DNA of 64,000 nucleotides from Paragorgia papillata (lineage: Eukaryota > Cnidaria > Anthozoa > Scleralcyonacea > Coralliidae), in the NCBI GenBank assembly GCA_035771165.1, contig JAWNZC010000314.1:1165501-1229500 (forward strand). Reading direction: 5' to 3'. This document shows, one piece after another, positions 1 to 12,300 of the stretch. The translations under genes and the position numbers were made by a program. The notes under the pieces were generated by a model that saw only the letters and a list, made by a program, of their open reading frames with translations, ran no database searches and was not told the DNA's origin. The stretch's first letter is position 1. Every line of letters begins with the position of its first letter.

Positions 1-110
1 AGTGGTTGGCAGTTCAAGATACCACCTGCATGGATCTTTCCTGAATCCAAGTACCACTACTCGTTTCCAGGCCACCTCGGTCTACAGCTTGCACCTAACC
101 TTCCAAAATG
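1..110 (+). CDS. Possible 3' part of an exon running in from the left edge
   Basis: The frame starting at base 1 is open through a proline/aromatic-rich stretch (it begins SGWQFKIPPAWIFPESKYHY) up to a good donor, GTAAGT, at 111. The same frame hits a stop inside the donor, as expected if translation does not continue past it. I do not recognise the peptide and no second exon was found. It could be the end of an exon of a plus-strand gene lying to the left, or chance. Confidence 0.25.
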
Positions 111-271
111 GTAAGTAAGGTGAACGCAGATATTAAGGCTCGGAAAAGCAAAAAACAACTCCATATTTAAATCTGGTCAGGAAGCATATATTTAAAAATA
201 CAGCCATTTGCGTCCAAGCGCACACCAAATGGTTTATTGTCCGTGTCCGCGTGTCCGTGTGCCCGTGTTTT

Positions 272-346
272 CCAGATAACCAGTTAATTGCCCTGGGGCT
301 AATATATATTAGCCCGGGGCAATTAACTTGATTTATGCGTGGTTGG
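272..346. mobile_element. Truncated foldback MITE (same family as 52203-52287)
   Basis: The inner palindrome TTAATTGCCC...GGGGCAATTAA is centred on TATATATA. The right half continues into the full arm ending TTTATGCGTGGTTGGGA. The left half stops after ~24 bp and is replaced by GTGTCC-type simple sequence (about 237-266). The complete palindromic copy at 52203-52287 shows what is missing. Confidence 0.7.
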
Positions 347-432
347 GAAAATAAGGTTTAATCAATGGTCCCGAATGGGATAAAGGATTTATCATCGCGA
401 CCAAAGTGTTTTTATTCGTGCATTTTATATGG

Positions 433-762
433 AAACGGTGAGTTTGCAATCTCAGCGATCTTGGCGATCAGTATGCATGAATGCATCCCAGCGGACATTA
501 AAACAATGGCCGCGGTCAACCATGGCCGCCTTAGCGATCATATGGAAACAGCGACATGGTTGTTGATCGTTGCGATCGCCGAGCTAATTTTTGAGCGGGG
601 CGATCGTAGCGATTATATGGAAACCAGGCTTTATAAAAAATTAGCTCGGCGATCGCAACGATCAACAATCGTGTCGGTTAATTGCGGCCATTGTTGTAAT
701 TATGGTCCGCTGGGATGCATCACTGACCGCCAAGATCGCTGAGATTGCAAAATCACCGTTGC
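433..762. mobile_element. Foldback element rich in GATCG words
   Basis: The outer arms 433-522 and 675-762 are imperfect reverse complements (AATCTCAGCGATCTTGGCGATC against its inverse). An inner pair, 559-592 and 636-668, is nearly perfect (GTTGATCGTTGCGATCGCCG). The words TATATGGAAAC and GCGATCGTAGCGAT recur and extend to about 860. Short open frames on both strands here are by-products of the symmetry and are not annotated as genes. Confidence 0.7.
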
Positions 763-887
763 GTACTACTTGCGTCAGTGGTTTCCATATGATCGCTACG
801 ATCGCTGCGACCGCCAAGTTCAGTTTTGAGCGATGGTAGCGATTATATGGAAACCAAGTGACACCGGGCATTGAATGCCGCTTAAAT

Positions 888-1042
888 CTGGATTTCCACT
901 AGCTAGGCGTAAAATATCGCGCGCTCGACTTTTCTATTGTACAAATTGAATAGTTTTCTACTTCGTTCCACATGGAAACTTTCAAGACAAAAGAAAAAAG
1001 TCGAGCGCGCAACAATTTAAATTACGCCTAGTGGAAATCCAG
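888..1042. mobile_element. MITE with ~15-bp terminal inverted repeats
   Basis: The left end CTGGATTTCCACTAG is matched by CTAGTGGAAATCCAG on the right. A second internal pair is GCGCGCTCGACT / AGTCGAGCGCGC. CTTAAA occurs on both sides and may be the target duplication. There is no coding capacity. Confidence 0.75.
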
Positions 1043-1062
1043 CTTAAAAGTAACGTAAGTTG

Positions 1063-1798
1063 AAGTGTGTTCGCTATACGGCTTTCAACCAATCTCGCAC
1101 CTGATTCAGGTCAATCCATCTCCTCCCTAGCAACGGGGTAGCAACCAGGAATAGAATGAAAGCTATTTCATTTTCTGTTATAAAAGAAGGAGAATACCCA
1201 AGTGTTGTTCGGTTTTTAACTGCAAATCTACATCAGCTGAAAACGCTCCCGATAGAAGTTTCCATCAATATCCGCGAGATTCTAAACTACGAGCTGCTTG
1301 GGTAAACAGAATTCGAAGGGAAAATTTTCAGGCACGCGAGTACTCGCACGTCTGCTCGTACCACTTTACAGAGGAGGACTTCAGACAGCCGAACAAGGAC
1401 TCTCCGGCCAAATTTAGGAAAGTTACCCTCAAACCAGGCAGTGTACCTGCTTGGAACTTGCGCGGCGAAGTCACCGATGAGAGAATTCCTCGGCGAACAT
1501 CCCGCTCAATGTTATGACTTCCACTGGTTCTTTTCCCTCCATGTTATGGTGTTAAAACATAGAAAGGCCAGAAACCAGAGTAAAGGTCAAATGACCTGTA
1601 CTCAGTCTTGATAAAACATATTTTCCTACATTTTCGATTGAGTTTTGACAAAAACAAACTAAGGATGTCAAAATCTAAGATGAAAACCATTTTTTCCAAT
1701 TTGATTTTCCCGGTTGCTACCCCGTTGCTAGGCGGGAAAGGATCTGACCAATCAGGTGCGAGATTGGTTGAAAGCCGTATAGCTATAGGACACAAATA
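1063..1798 (+). mobile_element. P-like DNA transposon fragment with THAP exon
   Basis: Long terminal inverted repeats (about 1073-1146 and 1712-1783) share CTATACGGCTTTCAACCAAT. The segment is bounded by TAAGTTG at 1056-1062 and again at 1799-1805, a 7-bp direct repeat that reads as the target-site duplication. P-superfamily elements are known for THAP-containing transposases and 7-8-bp duplications. Only the THAP exon is present, so this is an internally deleted, non-autonomous copy. Confidence 0.65.
1155..1517 (+). CDS. THAP zinc-finger exon (transposase N-terminus)
   Basis: This frame is open from 1155 to a TGA at 1515-1517. It shows a C2CH THAP pattern: CCSVFNC near its start, an invariant-type tryptophan in RAAWVNRIRRENF, then CSYHF followed by TEEDF. 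THAP domains bind DNA and recognise transposon ends in P-type transposases. There is no ATG in a sensible place before the first Cys, so the start codon was in a lost upstream exon or has mutated. No catalytic domain follows. Likely a relic; its length (~120 residues) fits one THAP domain plus a short linker. Confidence 0.7.
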   Translation, partial: NESYFIFCYKRRRIPKCCSVFNCKSTSAENAPDRSFHQYPRDSKLRAAWVNRIRRENFQAREYSHVCSYHFTEEDFRQPNKDSPAKFRKVTLKPGSVPAWNLRGEVTDERIPRRTSRSML

Positions 1799-1835
1799 TA
1801 AGTTGCTGTGGCACGTGCCCCAGCGTGGCTACGTT

Positions 1836-1926
1836 ATTTCTAAATACTAATTAAATATCTATTTATTTTTAATATTAATAATTTAATATTCAAAATAAAT
1901 AGATATTTAATTAGCATTTAGAAATG
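1836..1926. mobile_element. AT-rich palindromic MITE
   Basis: Two ~36-bp arms, CATTTCTAAATRCTAATTAA and its complement, surround an AT-only centre. It is a hairpin-forming foldback with no coding content. Confidence 0.65.
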
Positions 1927-1992
1927 TTCTCATGAATTATTAATAGTTTGAGAAGTGATATTTCAAATGATATTTCACATCTATACAATCGG

Positions 1993-2469
1993 CTTTTCGC
2001 TCCGGCCCTCGCGAACTCGTCGAGCGAAAACCCTGGCATGGGCTGGTCACGTGCCTCCCAGAATCTAGGTATACGAAGAGGGGGGGGGGGGGGGAGGAGG
2101 TCGTTTACACGATCGTGTTTTCTATCTGACGCCTTGTTTTTATCGTACTCATTTTTTTTATCAAAAAGAGTATTTATACAAGTGTTAATTTAAAGCCAAG
2201 GATTTCGAAGCAATTGAGTGTTGGCTTTCCAAAATTAACTGTTTAACTGCCTTAAAACTGCCAAGTCTTCTTTCGTAAAGCCTGCATAGGAGGTGAGGCA
2301 GATACGATGTTCACCTTGTGGGAGAGAGTTTCCGAGTAATTCTTCAGCCACTGACAGAATCCCAGAATTGCCGCGATGAAAAATATTTTTGCTATGCTTG
2401 AGACACAATGCGGCAGCACGTGACCAGCCCATGCCAGTGTTTTCGCTAGACGAGTTCGCGAGCGAAAAG
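1993..2469. repeat. Inverted repeat pair containing a poly-G tract
   Basis: The left arm (~1993-2055) and right arm (~2412-2469) are complementary (GGCATGGGCTGGTCACGTGC and inverse; also CTCGCGAACTCGTC). A G homopolymer sits at ~2081-2094. Probably a non-autonomous transposon. Confidence 0.55.
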
Positions 2470-2496
2470 CCTGGGTACGAGGTTGTCCTACTACAA

Positions 2497-2854
2497 CAGT
2501 CGAACCCTTGTCGAACCCCTATTAACGGACTTTTAAGCAAATACCTAGGCGAGGTCCTGGCCATTTCTTTAATAAATGAAAAACCTATCTTGGCCATCCA
2601 GTGAGTATCAAAATTAACGTTTTCTTTAAGAACAGTAACAATTAACACTTGATTAACAGAGAGAGACCAACACTTTGAATTGTGAACATGTTTAAGTCAG
2701 TTGGTGCTGCATTTACTGTTTTATAGAATTATAGTGAAAACAAACTACACATATATAATCATAAAAAGCACACATGCGTACCACATGCGTACCCTTTACT
2801 GTGCAATTCAGGCGAGGTGCTATTGAAGTTGTCCGTTTGATAGGGGTTCGACTG
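2497..2854. mobile_element. pogo/Tigger-type MITE
   Basis: The ends read CAGTCGAACCC... and ...GGGGTTCGACTG, the latter followed by TA, which is typical of pogo-like Tc1/mariner elements. The left end carries a small internal duplication of TCGAACCC. The right end stops 4 bp before the JmjC stop codon, so the downstream part of that gene's terminal exon probably lies inside this element. Confidence 0.65.
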
Positions 2855-2858
2855 TAAT

Positions 2859-3358
2859 CTATAATTCGATATGGTTTGGTGGAGACACAATATTGTCATT
2901 ATTGTCCGTTGCAACAGGTCCGTGCGGATTGTCTAAACTGCGAGCTAATAGCTTCAATTTTTCTTTTGAGAGTTTCCTGATGTGTTCTTTAGTGACCTTT
3001 CCATGAACATCCACATCAAATATCGTAGAAAATAATTCCTCCAAGTCTTCGGAATCCGGATCCAAGTCATCGTTGCCGACTATAGTATAATACTCGGAAA
3101 ACTCGACCACTGTTAGTTCGCCCACACTGTCTATAACAGTCAACAGATTATTTTTCAAGGTTTGAATGTTGATGTAGCCCATATCGATTGTTCTATCGCC
3201 TTTCTTGTACGTCCAGTGTACATCAATATCACTTAGAGGTGTATACTGGAAAACTTCATCATCGCAGCCTTTGTCTTCGTATCTTTTATCGACATTGGAT
3301 GTGAATAGAATAGTTGCAGAAATGGTTCTGTTGTATGAACGAACTTGATGGAGGTATT
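2859..3358 (-). CDS. JmjC gene exon 4 (distal His, EF-hand-like loop, HIEL end)
   Basis: The acceptor is CTCTTACTATAG. The exon opens with the split Glu and YLHQVRSYNRT, runs through an acidic segment and an EF-hand-like loop, and stops at TAG (2861-2859) right after HIEL. Confidence 0.88.
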
Positions 3359-6300
3359 CTATAGTAAGAGAAAAAACGGTTTCAGAATTAATGCGTTACC
3401 TTTGGGTTGGTATATTTTTTTGGCATCACTGTTCAGAGAAATATTTATTTGTTTGTTTAATATTTGTTTATTTATTACTGTTTGTTTGTTTGTTTGTTTG
3501 TTTGTTTGCTTGTTTTTACTTATTTATTTATTTATTTATTTATTTAATTATTTATTTATTTATTTATTAATTAATTAATTTATTGCTGCCGAGCGTCAGC
3601 GAGGCAGCACACTATTCTTGGCATTCGTCTTGGGTTAGCTGTGTCTTTACTCGTGCCCAGTCCATTTCCCGAGCTATGTATCTGCCTCCTCCACAGGCCC
3701 TATTGCATCATGGACAGGACACACACGCCTAAATAAAGCCGTACCCTGGCCCAATTTCAAAAGAAATATGGGCCAGGTAACCACTAATCTCATTCTCGCG
3801 TCATCAGGGCTAAATCCACTTATGACGATTGCAGTTTCACTCATAGCCACTAAAAACGCGCGAAAGTTTAACCAATAGGAAAGCAGAAATCTTTAGTGGT
3901 TACCTGGCCCATATTCTTTGATTGGGCCAGGCATAGCCACTGGAAAGGGAGAGGGCTGTGAAACTCCGCTCTGAAACAATAGAACTTCCGGTTTGATGTT
4001 AAAAATTTCACGCCTGAGCGTCACGTGATCTTAAACCGGCATGGCCAGTGTATTCTTTCATATGGCTTACATTAGATTATAACCTTGTTCTTCGTTAAAC
4101 TGCACGATGTCGGTTATGGTGACTTCTAAAAATCCACAAGAAACATGATATTTACAAGTCCAAAGGAGTACCCTTCTATTTCGTTAACAAAATTCGGTAG
4201 GAATTCGTTTTTTGACGACTTAAGACAGCGACAGTGCTGTTATAGTGTATACTGTAGTCCGTCATTTTTATGACAAATTTTATATTTTACATTGATTCTG
4301 CGTTAATTTTAGATATTAGTTTATTCAATAATATGATTGTGTGCACAAAGAAATCACCTCAAAAAGATCGGATTGGTTTTAACAGGACCGTGAGAGTTTT
4401 TAAGTCGCGCATTTCTCAAATAAGGCGTAAACAAATATATATGGTGGTGCATCGTTGTGTAGATGATCGGCGTTCGGTTTCATGATGGACTTTATCGTGA
4501 CATTAAAATGATCATCCCTTGAACATTACACATCGTATCAAGCGCTAACTCGTGCATGGCTCACTCAAATAATTCACACTCTGGCATTGTGAGCAAATTA
4601 GCCGTAGCGCGAACTATTTTCTCCCCGCCGGACTAATTATTGTAAACAAACATTTATAAGATTCTCAGCTACAAAAATCTGGGAAAATATTCCCAGTGAT
4701 TTAAAAACCCTTTCTGTTTCAATGTAAAAAATATTAAGTCACCAAGGTTGATCTGAATTTCATTCTCGTATTATACAATGTCTATTTTCTTACTTCGACA
4801 CGATCTTAATATTTCATCTCTGCTGATCCCCAACTTATTAATATGTCAAGGCAGTGATTAAACTCGAAAGCTTTATACTTTAATTACACTCTCACATATG
4901 TATATTCTTTCATAAAATATTTTGTTTTATATTTAACTCTGATTTATTTATGTATCACTATGTAAACTTTGTATTTTTCATTGTATTAAAGTATTAAAAA
5001 TAGTGTGAATAAATTGAAATTATCATAAATCGCCGCATGTCTACAAATTATTAATAAAAGAAAACCAAGGAACAACGCAGTCGAAAAGCATTTGTCGTCT
5101 CCGTGCCATTATTAAATCGGAGTTTTGCACTTTTGTTGTCAGATGGCAATGTTTCTTAATACTTTAGTTATTCTAATAAACTGATACGCATACGACAATT
5201 GCCAGTCCTCACCGTTGTTTATGAAACGCAATACACCAGACATTTAGTGCATTTAATATTCAATGAAGGCAACTCAACTTACGACATATAATTTAGCACA
5301 ACCATTCATATTAAGACAAAAGCGCATTTTAGTTTTAGTTGTACTGTTGGCAAAACAGTATTGTATCATTATTTTACCTCGGCTCTCACCGTGTTCGGTC
5401 CGACCATTGATCGTTTATTCGAATTTACTGCACTTTATTAAATATTCTTTGCAAAGGGAGTTTTCATGAGGGACCATCTATGCATATAATGTCCAAATGA
5501 AGTGGAATTTATATCGAAACCATCACGGAAGAACTTCGTTGTAGCACTTGTAGGTACGCGCCTCGCTGCTCTAATGTAAAATCTTGCTTTTTAGTGCTCA
5601 ATCATGCAGGTTCAACGTCACGTGATCTTGAATTTGGCGAACAATAACATAAATCTCAGTCACGCCCACTTTCACAGCCCTCTCCCTTTCCAGTGGCTAT
5701 GGGCCAGGGTACCAGGCTAATGTATAGTGTACTTGGTTGAGAATTGTGTATGTCTGAATGTACGTACACACGGATTCACATATTACGCAATCGCATCGCG
5801 AATGATTCCTAGCCTGCGTACAGGCGCTCATACAGCGTATTCAAACCAGTGATTCAAACAGGAAGATTATACAAAAGTAAATAATCTGAATTTAATAGCA
5901 GTTCAAATCTCGGCACCACCGCCAGGGGATTTTCTGAACAAGCTGACCATTGATTAAATTCAAGCTGAATTGCAGCGTTAAAAGATTTTCGTGTGAAGGT
6001 AAAAGACAACTACGTTTAATACAAAATCTAAATCCAGTTTAAAAGTTTAATATGGTTGACCAATTTAAAAAGATTTTACAGCTGTTCACCACTTCGTTTA
6101 GGCCTTAGGGATTGTACAATATCGTAAAGGTATTATTATTTCTCTGGATTTACGGAACGACTTATTTTTTGGGGGCCCTGGAAATTTTGTACCCTGGGCA
6201 CTTGCCCATTGGTTATTAAATGTGGCCCTGCTGAGTAGTCAACATAGACTCAACTTGACCTCGTCAGTTAAACGGTAGCAAGATGAAATCTTTATAGTGT

Positions 6301-9300
6301 TAATTGTTAAATACAGTACAAATGTTCACATCAATCAATCAGTTTTTCACAGCATACCACTGAGTAGTTTAAAGATACATTAAAATAACAAATTCAAAAC
6401 AAAATAATATTATACACTCTGTGTAATATGTAAATATAAATGTAACATAAATTTATATCAATATAAACTCAATTTGACCTCATCAGTTGAAGTGTAGCAA
6501 GATGAAATCTTAATAGTGTTAATTGTTAAATACAGTACAAATATCAGGATTTTGAAGCTTGGCATGGTGATATACGTTAATGTAATAAAACAAAATGTTT
6601 GCAGTTATAGACAATGTTTATTAATGATAAAAGGTGTATAACTGCAAATATTTTGTTTTATTACAGTACAAATATTCACATCAATCAATCAACAATTAGA
6701 CTGCAAGAAAGCTTAAATGGAGTTGATTATATTCTTATTGATGAATATTCTATGCTTGGTCAAGTTGTTTTTGGCTGGATAGATGGACAAGCGTTGCAAA
6801 CAAGCAACAGGATTTCATGACAACGTTCTTGGAGGAAAATCTCTCATTTTAATTGGCGACCCAGGTCAGTTACCAACCTGTAGCAGATAAGCCTCTTTAT
6901 CACGCTAAACCATCAAGTGCTGATGGTGAACAAGGCTATCAAACTTACAGAATGTTTGATAAAGTTGTTAAGCTCACTGTAAATCAGCGAGTACAAGGTA
7001 TGAGTTCTGAACAGGTTAACTTCAGATATTTATTGTTGCGACTCCGTAAAGCTGAGTCAACAATTAGTGATTGGAAGTTACTTTTAACTCGTCAGCCATC
7101 CGAAATTTGTCTGAATTTCAAGATGCTACCAGACTCTTCTACAGCAATGAACAAGTTGCAAATTACAATCATGAACAACTGATTAAACTGGAACATCCAG
7201 TTGCTCATATTCATGCTCGCCATTCATCTGTAATTGCTAAAAAAATGTCTTCAGAAGATATGTCTGGATTAGAACCTGTGGTTTCTAGCAAAGGGTGCTA
7301 GAGTTATGCTAACCATGAATTTGTGGTCAAGTGTTGGTCTCTGCAATGGGGCTACTGGAACAGTCATTGATTTCATCTTTGACAACAACCATCAACCACC
7401 AACCTTACCTGTTGCTGTAATTGTTCAGTTTGAGAACTACAGAGGTCCTTCATTTGATGACACTCGATCATCATGTGTGCCCGATCACTGTCTCCTCACA
7501 GACAGAACATGGTTTCCATGAGAGGCAACAAGTACCTATTAGACTTGCTTGGGCTCTAACAATACACAAAAGCCAAGAACTCACTCTACCAAAGGCTTGG
7601 ATAGATATTGGTAAATCTGAGAGAACTGCTGGAGTCTCATCTGTTGCCATCAGCAGAGTGAAAACACTGTCATCCTGTGTTATTGAATCAATGACTTATG
7701 AAAGATTGACAAGCTTGAAGTCATCAGCAAATTTACAGTTTATGCTTGAAGAAGAAAACAGGCTTGATCATTTGGCACAGATTACCTGTAGTGCATATAA
7801 CTCGCCAAACCATTGACGTTGAATAATATCAGGGGATTTCAATTGTGTATCTCAGTTACATCGACATGTACTGCTATATATGTGCATGTTATTCAATGAA
7901 ATGTGTTATCTATTTCAGTTTTAACTCATAAATTAGAACTACTTTAATTTATAATCAGGTGTCTTTTGTATAGTTATAAAATTACTAAAGATGATTGGCA
8001 AGGGCAATGGTAAGTTTTCATCTCTTATACAATGAAAATCATTCATCACCTCTAAATTATAATCCAATCCAATTCCCTGTGTTCTTTGTGAACTGTATAT
8101 ACTTGTATGCATGCTAACAAACAATGTTATTCTTTTATAGATTTCTATAATTTTTGATAAACAATGTCGGCTGGCCACGTGTAACTATACAAAGTCTTCT
8201 CAAAAGAAATCAACTATCAAACTGTTCTTCTTCATGGGAAACTAAGAAAACTCATTCATTCACTAATGACAATGGATCTCAGTACTTGTTAGCTATTGAA
8301 TACCATAAATTGAAGTATACAAAATACCATCTCTTCACTTTTCGGGATTGCTATACACAAGATGCTATTTCATACAGCACGTGTGATTTAAGAATTATAA
8401 ACTACACATTTGGTTTCAATCATCAATTTCCACACAAAGAGTTGCAGTATCTGGTTATATATCCATATATATACACTGCATCTGTATCTTTCTGTCTGTA
8501 ATAAACTACATGCGATGCACTGCCTGTATGTTGAAATCTGAGAAGAACTGGATTATCATTTCACTCAAAGCACTGTTGGAAAAGTGTGATTCACTTACAA
8601 CAGAAGTATTACTCACTCCTACTCTTTGGATAACCATGTTTGCTGTACAGTATTACACATTTTCTTAGAAAATATACTATGTTCCAATGATGGATTGTTA
8701 CTTATCAATGACTATAGTAAAACTCCTTGAAAGTATAGTGCATTGTTACCAAGGACTAGTAAAAATCAGAGATTATAAACAATGGACAACTCCAAAGTGC
8801 TAACGCACAAATTCTGCAAAATACGTTGATGAATTTCATGGTATATTGCTCTAATTTTTCAGCTCTACAATTGTTATAACATGAGACACTTGGAATTACT
8901 TTGGCAGCTTTCCCACAGCAAGAGACATTTAATAACTATTTGTACCTGTATATTATAATAGTGTGTATCTTGTCAAAACCCTTGCCAGTTATATCAAGAG
9001 ATAAGTTGTATATGTATAATTTTAAATGTTCTAATTAAAAAATTGAAAATAAATCTATAAATACTCTGACTGTTGCAATTAATATTATTAACTCAGAGCT
9101 TATTTTACAAATTTGGTGAAACATCAGGAAACTAATCAGGATTTTCGTCTCAATAACGAGGCAGCACTTCACTTGTGATAGTAACTTCTAGTTTATTTAT
9201 TTATTATGAATGAATGAATGAATGAATGAATGAATGAATGAATGAATGAATGAATGACTGAATGAATGAATGAATGAATGAACGAATGAATGAATGAATG

Positions 9301-12300
9301 AATGAATGAATGAATGAATGAATGAATGAATGAACGAATGAACGAATGAACGAACGAACGAATTTATTTATTTATCTATTTATTTATTTATTTATATATT
9401 AACTTACTACCAGCGCGGTAACAGTTATAATATTTTATACGGTTTCAGTTAGTAGTTACAACACGACAAATGCAGTCGTTGGCACCTAAGCGTGTACACC
9501 GCCCGTCAAAACATGTTTTATGTCAACGTTAAAGTTAAATGTTTACCTTGGAAACGTTTTTGGTTTTCATCCAATACATTCGAACCAATGCATTATTGTC
9601 ACATGAATATGCCCTTAGCCAATCACGTCTCGCCAATCCCACGGTGTTGATTTCAAAACGGTTAATTTTGGCTTAAATTTAGAACATGTTTTGACGGGCG
9701 GTGTACACGCTTAGGTGCCAACGACTGTATAACTAGTCAGTTGGATAAAGGAAGCTTTATAACGTTTTAACAGTATTGGGACTCATTGGTACGTACTTAC
9801 TTGTAGTATTCGTAGTACTTTGGAATTTTCAGTTAAAGTACTACAGGCTATATACCTTTGAAATATCTAAAATTCCTTTCAATATGTCAGTTCAAATAAT
9901 CTGACGTCGGACTTTACTGAAATTCGGCTCGCCCATTCAAAAGGCACACAAATTTTGAAAAGTCGGTAAATTCCAATGTCGTATATATATATATATATAT
10001 AGTTCAATCTACAGACACGGTGTTTCGCTGTACAACAGCTCAATATATATATATATATATTCAAACAAACAAACAAACAAACAAACAAACAAACAAACAA
10101 ACAAACAAACAAACAAACAAACAAACAAACAAACAAACAAACAAACTCATAGTGTTGTTCGCGAAATGTCGAAAAGTGCTCAATACCGTAAAGATAGAGC
10201 GAATATTGCGTGAAACTGACAGTAGCGACCATCAACATTTGAGGTAAGCCCACTTATAGTGTATATATATATATATATATATATATGTTTAAACTGACTA
10301 TTTAATGTCCTACAAATCTTTAAAATGAATTCCTTTGTCCGAAACCAGCCGGACTGGGCGATTTCAAAGTTCTTGTGTATTAAAAAAGTTTGCCATTTTA
10401 AAAGGCAGTGAGATTTTGAAATCCTTATAACCCCACCCCTTATCTATTTGAACTATTACATTACTATTGCATGCAAAACCTGAGCACAGACATACAGCAC
10501 TTACGTACTGCTCAGAAATAACCTAACAAAAACCGTGGTCAAACCTATAGGTTGCACCTCAGCTTAAATATAACCAACTCTGTTCAGTGTTAGTTAAACT
10601 GCCTCTCTAAAACAGTCTATGAAGAAAAATATTGACTGTTTGCTGTGTTACTGGATAATTTTATTAAGAGATTATTAACCGAGAACGAGGTCTGTACGGG
10701 AAAATATCAGACCGACGTCTTGACAGTACGGACCGAGCCGCAGGCGAGGTTCGTACAAAAAAGACCGAGGTCTGATATTTTCCCATACAGACCGAGTAAA
10801 CGAGGTTAATAAAGCGTTTATTATATGCCTATTTCTAGTTTTTCGATAATTATTGTATCAAACTTAATGTGAAAACCTTAGAAATTCACGCGAGCAAAAT
10901 CAACATCCGGGACAGCGGTCCGGATACGGAAAAAGACGGACCGTGGTCCGCGGATACGCATTTTTACGGACCGTGCGTTGACCAATCAGAACTCAGGATA
11001 TTACAAAGCCATATAATAATGTATTTTATTAAAGTTTAGTAGTAGTACCATTTTTATCATTGTTTAACATAACCTCAACCGCACTGTTAGGTTATTTCTC
11101 AGCAGTATTGTAAATTATAAAATGTTGGTATACCCGATGGAATGTAAATACAGTCTCCAGGATAAAGAGTTGCATACGTCCACTGCACTTTAGCCACGTC
11201 AGGAAATAACAACAAGTCCACGGAATCTGGATCAAGAGATGAATAGCTTGAACCAGAAAATAATCCCTATAAAATTGAAAGAGGGTGTGATAAAGGAGAC
11301 GTCTCGGAAAGGCATGCAGCAAAAGGTTAAAGGTGACGTACAGTCCGTCCTGCGCATGACCGCAATGTGGTCCCCAAAATATGACATTCGTAGATAATTA
11401 CATGAAGTACTCAGCTCAATGTAAACCGTTAGGAACAGCATGGCAGAAATCCAAGCGATTCGGCGAGGATATCTCCTCGGATTTCTTCTATTTCTCCTGA
11501 AAATGTTTTGTTTCGAGTACAAGTAATGAATGGGAACCAAGAAAAGCTTACAAAATATGAGCTAAAAACAAGACAACAAATGGAACCGTTTCAATTGTTG
11601 TTTTGTTTTTAGCTCATATTTTGAGTTTCAAGATGTTTATTTTCGGTTTATGCTTTGTCTTGTATTTTTTCAAAAGGTTAAACACACTGTTGATTAACCC
11701 TTTCATGCGCATTGTTGTGGGAACACTGCTATCTTTTTAGGGTTAGATAGGAGTCTAACGTTTCGAGCGAAGGCCCTTCGTCAGAGAGACACGTTCTCTG
11801 TTTCGGCTGTATATCTAACCTTACTATATTTCGTTTTCGCAGGACGCTACTTTTATTTCACTATTTGGATTATCTTTTTAGGGGTCGGCTAGCCCGGTTA
11901 CTGGGGCTGATTTTAAGTCACGAAAATATTATTACGACTATTTGAGAAATGTAAAATCACATCACGAATCAAAATTCCAATTATACGAGGCTGCTAAGCT
12001 TGATGGTATAATTGGGGTTATATGAGGGGACGAACTATATGAGACTACAAGTGGTATGACTTCACCTACAAGTGGAGCACGGATGGCGTGTGCTGTTAGG
12101 GCGCTGCCTCTCACCAAAAAGTTAAGCCCGGTTAGACGGGGTTAGTACTTGGATGGGTGACCGTCTGGGAACAACCCCGTTCTCGAGCTTGGGACTCATG
12201 TGAGCAGAGTTTAGTTGATCTCTCCTGTGCTCCGAGGGTTTTTCGCCGGGTTATCTGGTTTTCCTCCCTCCGTAAAATCAACACCTAGGGCTTAGCTGGG

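Noticed and set aside
4270..5469. Frames conserved between the two 1.77-kb transposon copies as a conserved gene
   Set aside because: The copies are nearly identical along their whole length, so frame sharing carries no evidence of selection, and no motif is visible.
8154..8501. 115-codon plus-strand frame
   Set aside because: AT-driven composition, no domain motif, no exon boundaries and no neighbouring exons in phase.
9473..9727. Mitochondrial or nuclear small-subunit rRNA insertion
   Set aside because: Only about 12 contiguous bases match and they lie in both arms of a perfect inverted repeat, so a MITE explains them.
10020..10253. Opposed frames over the CAAA repeat
   Set aside because: Repeat translations (KQTN and CLFV) of a microsatellite.
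12083..12200. A functional 5S rRNA gene
   Set aside because: Only the internal promoter half matches; the 5' third and the terminator T-run are missing, and the sequence continues into an unrelated repeat body.
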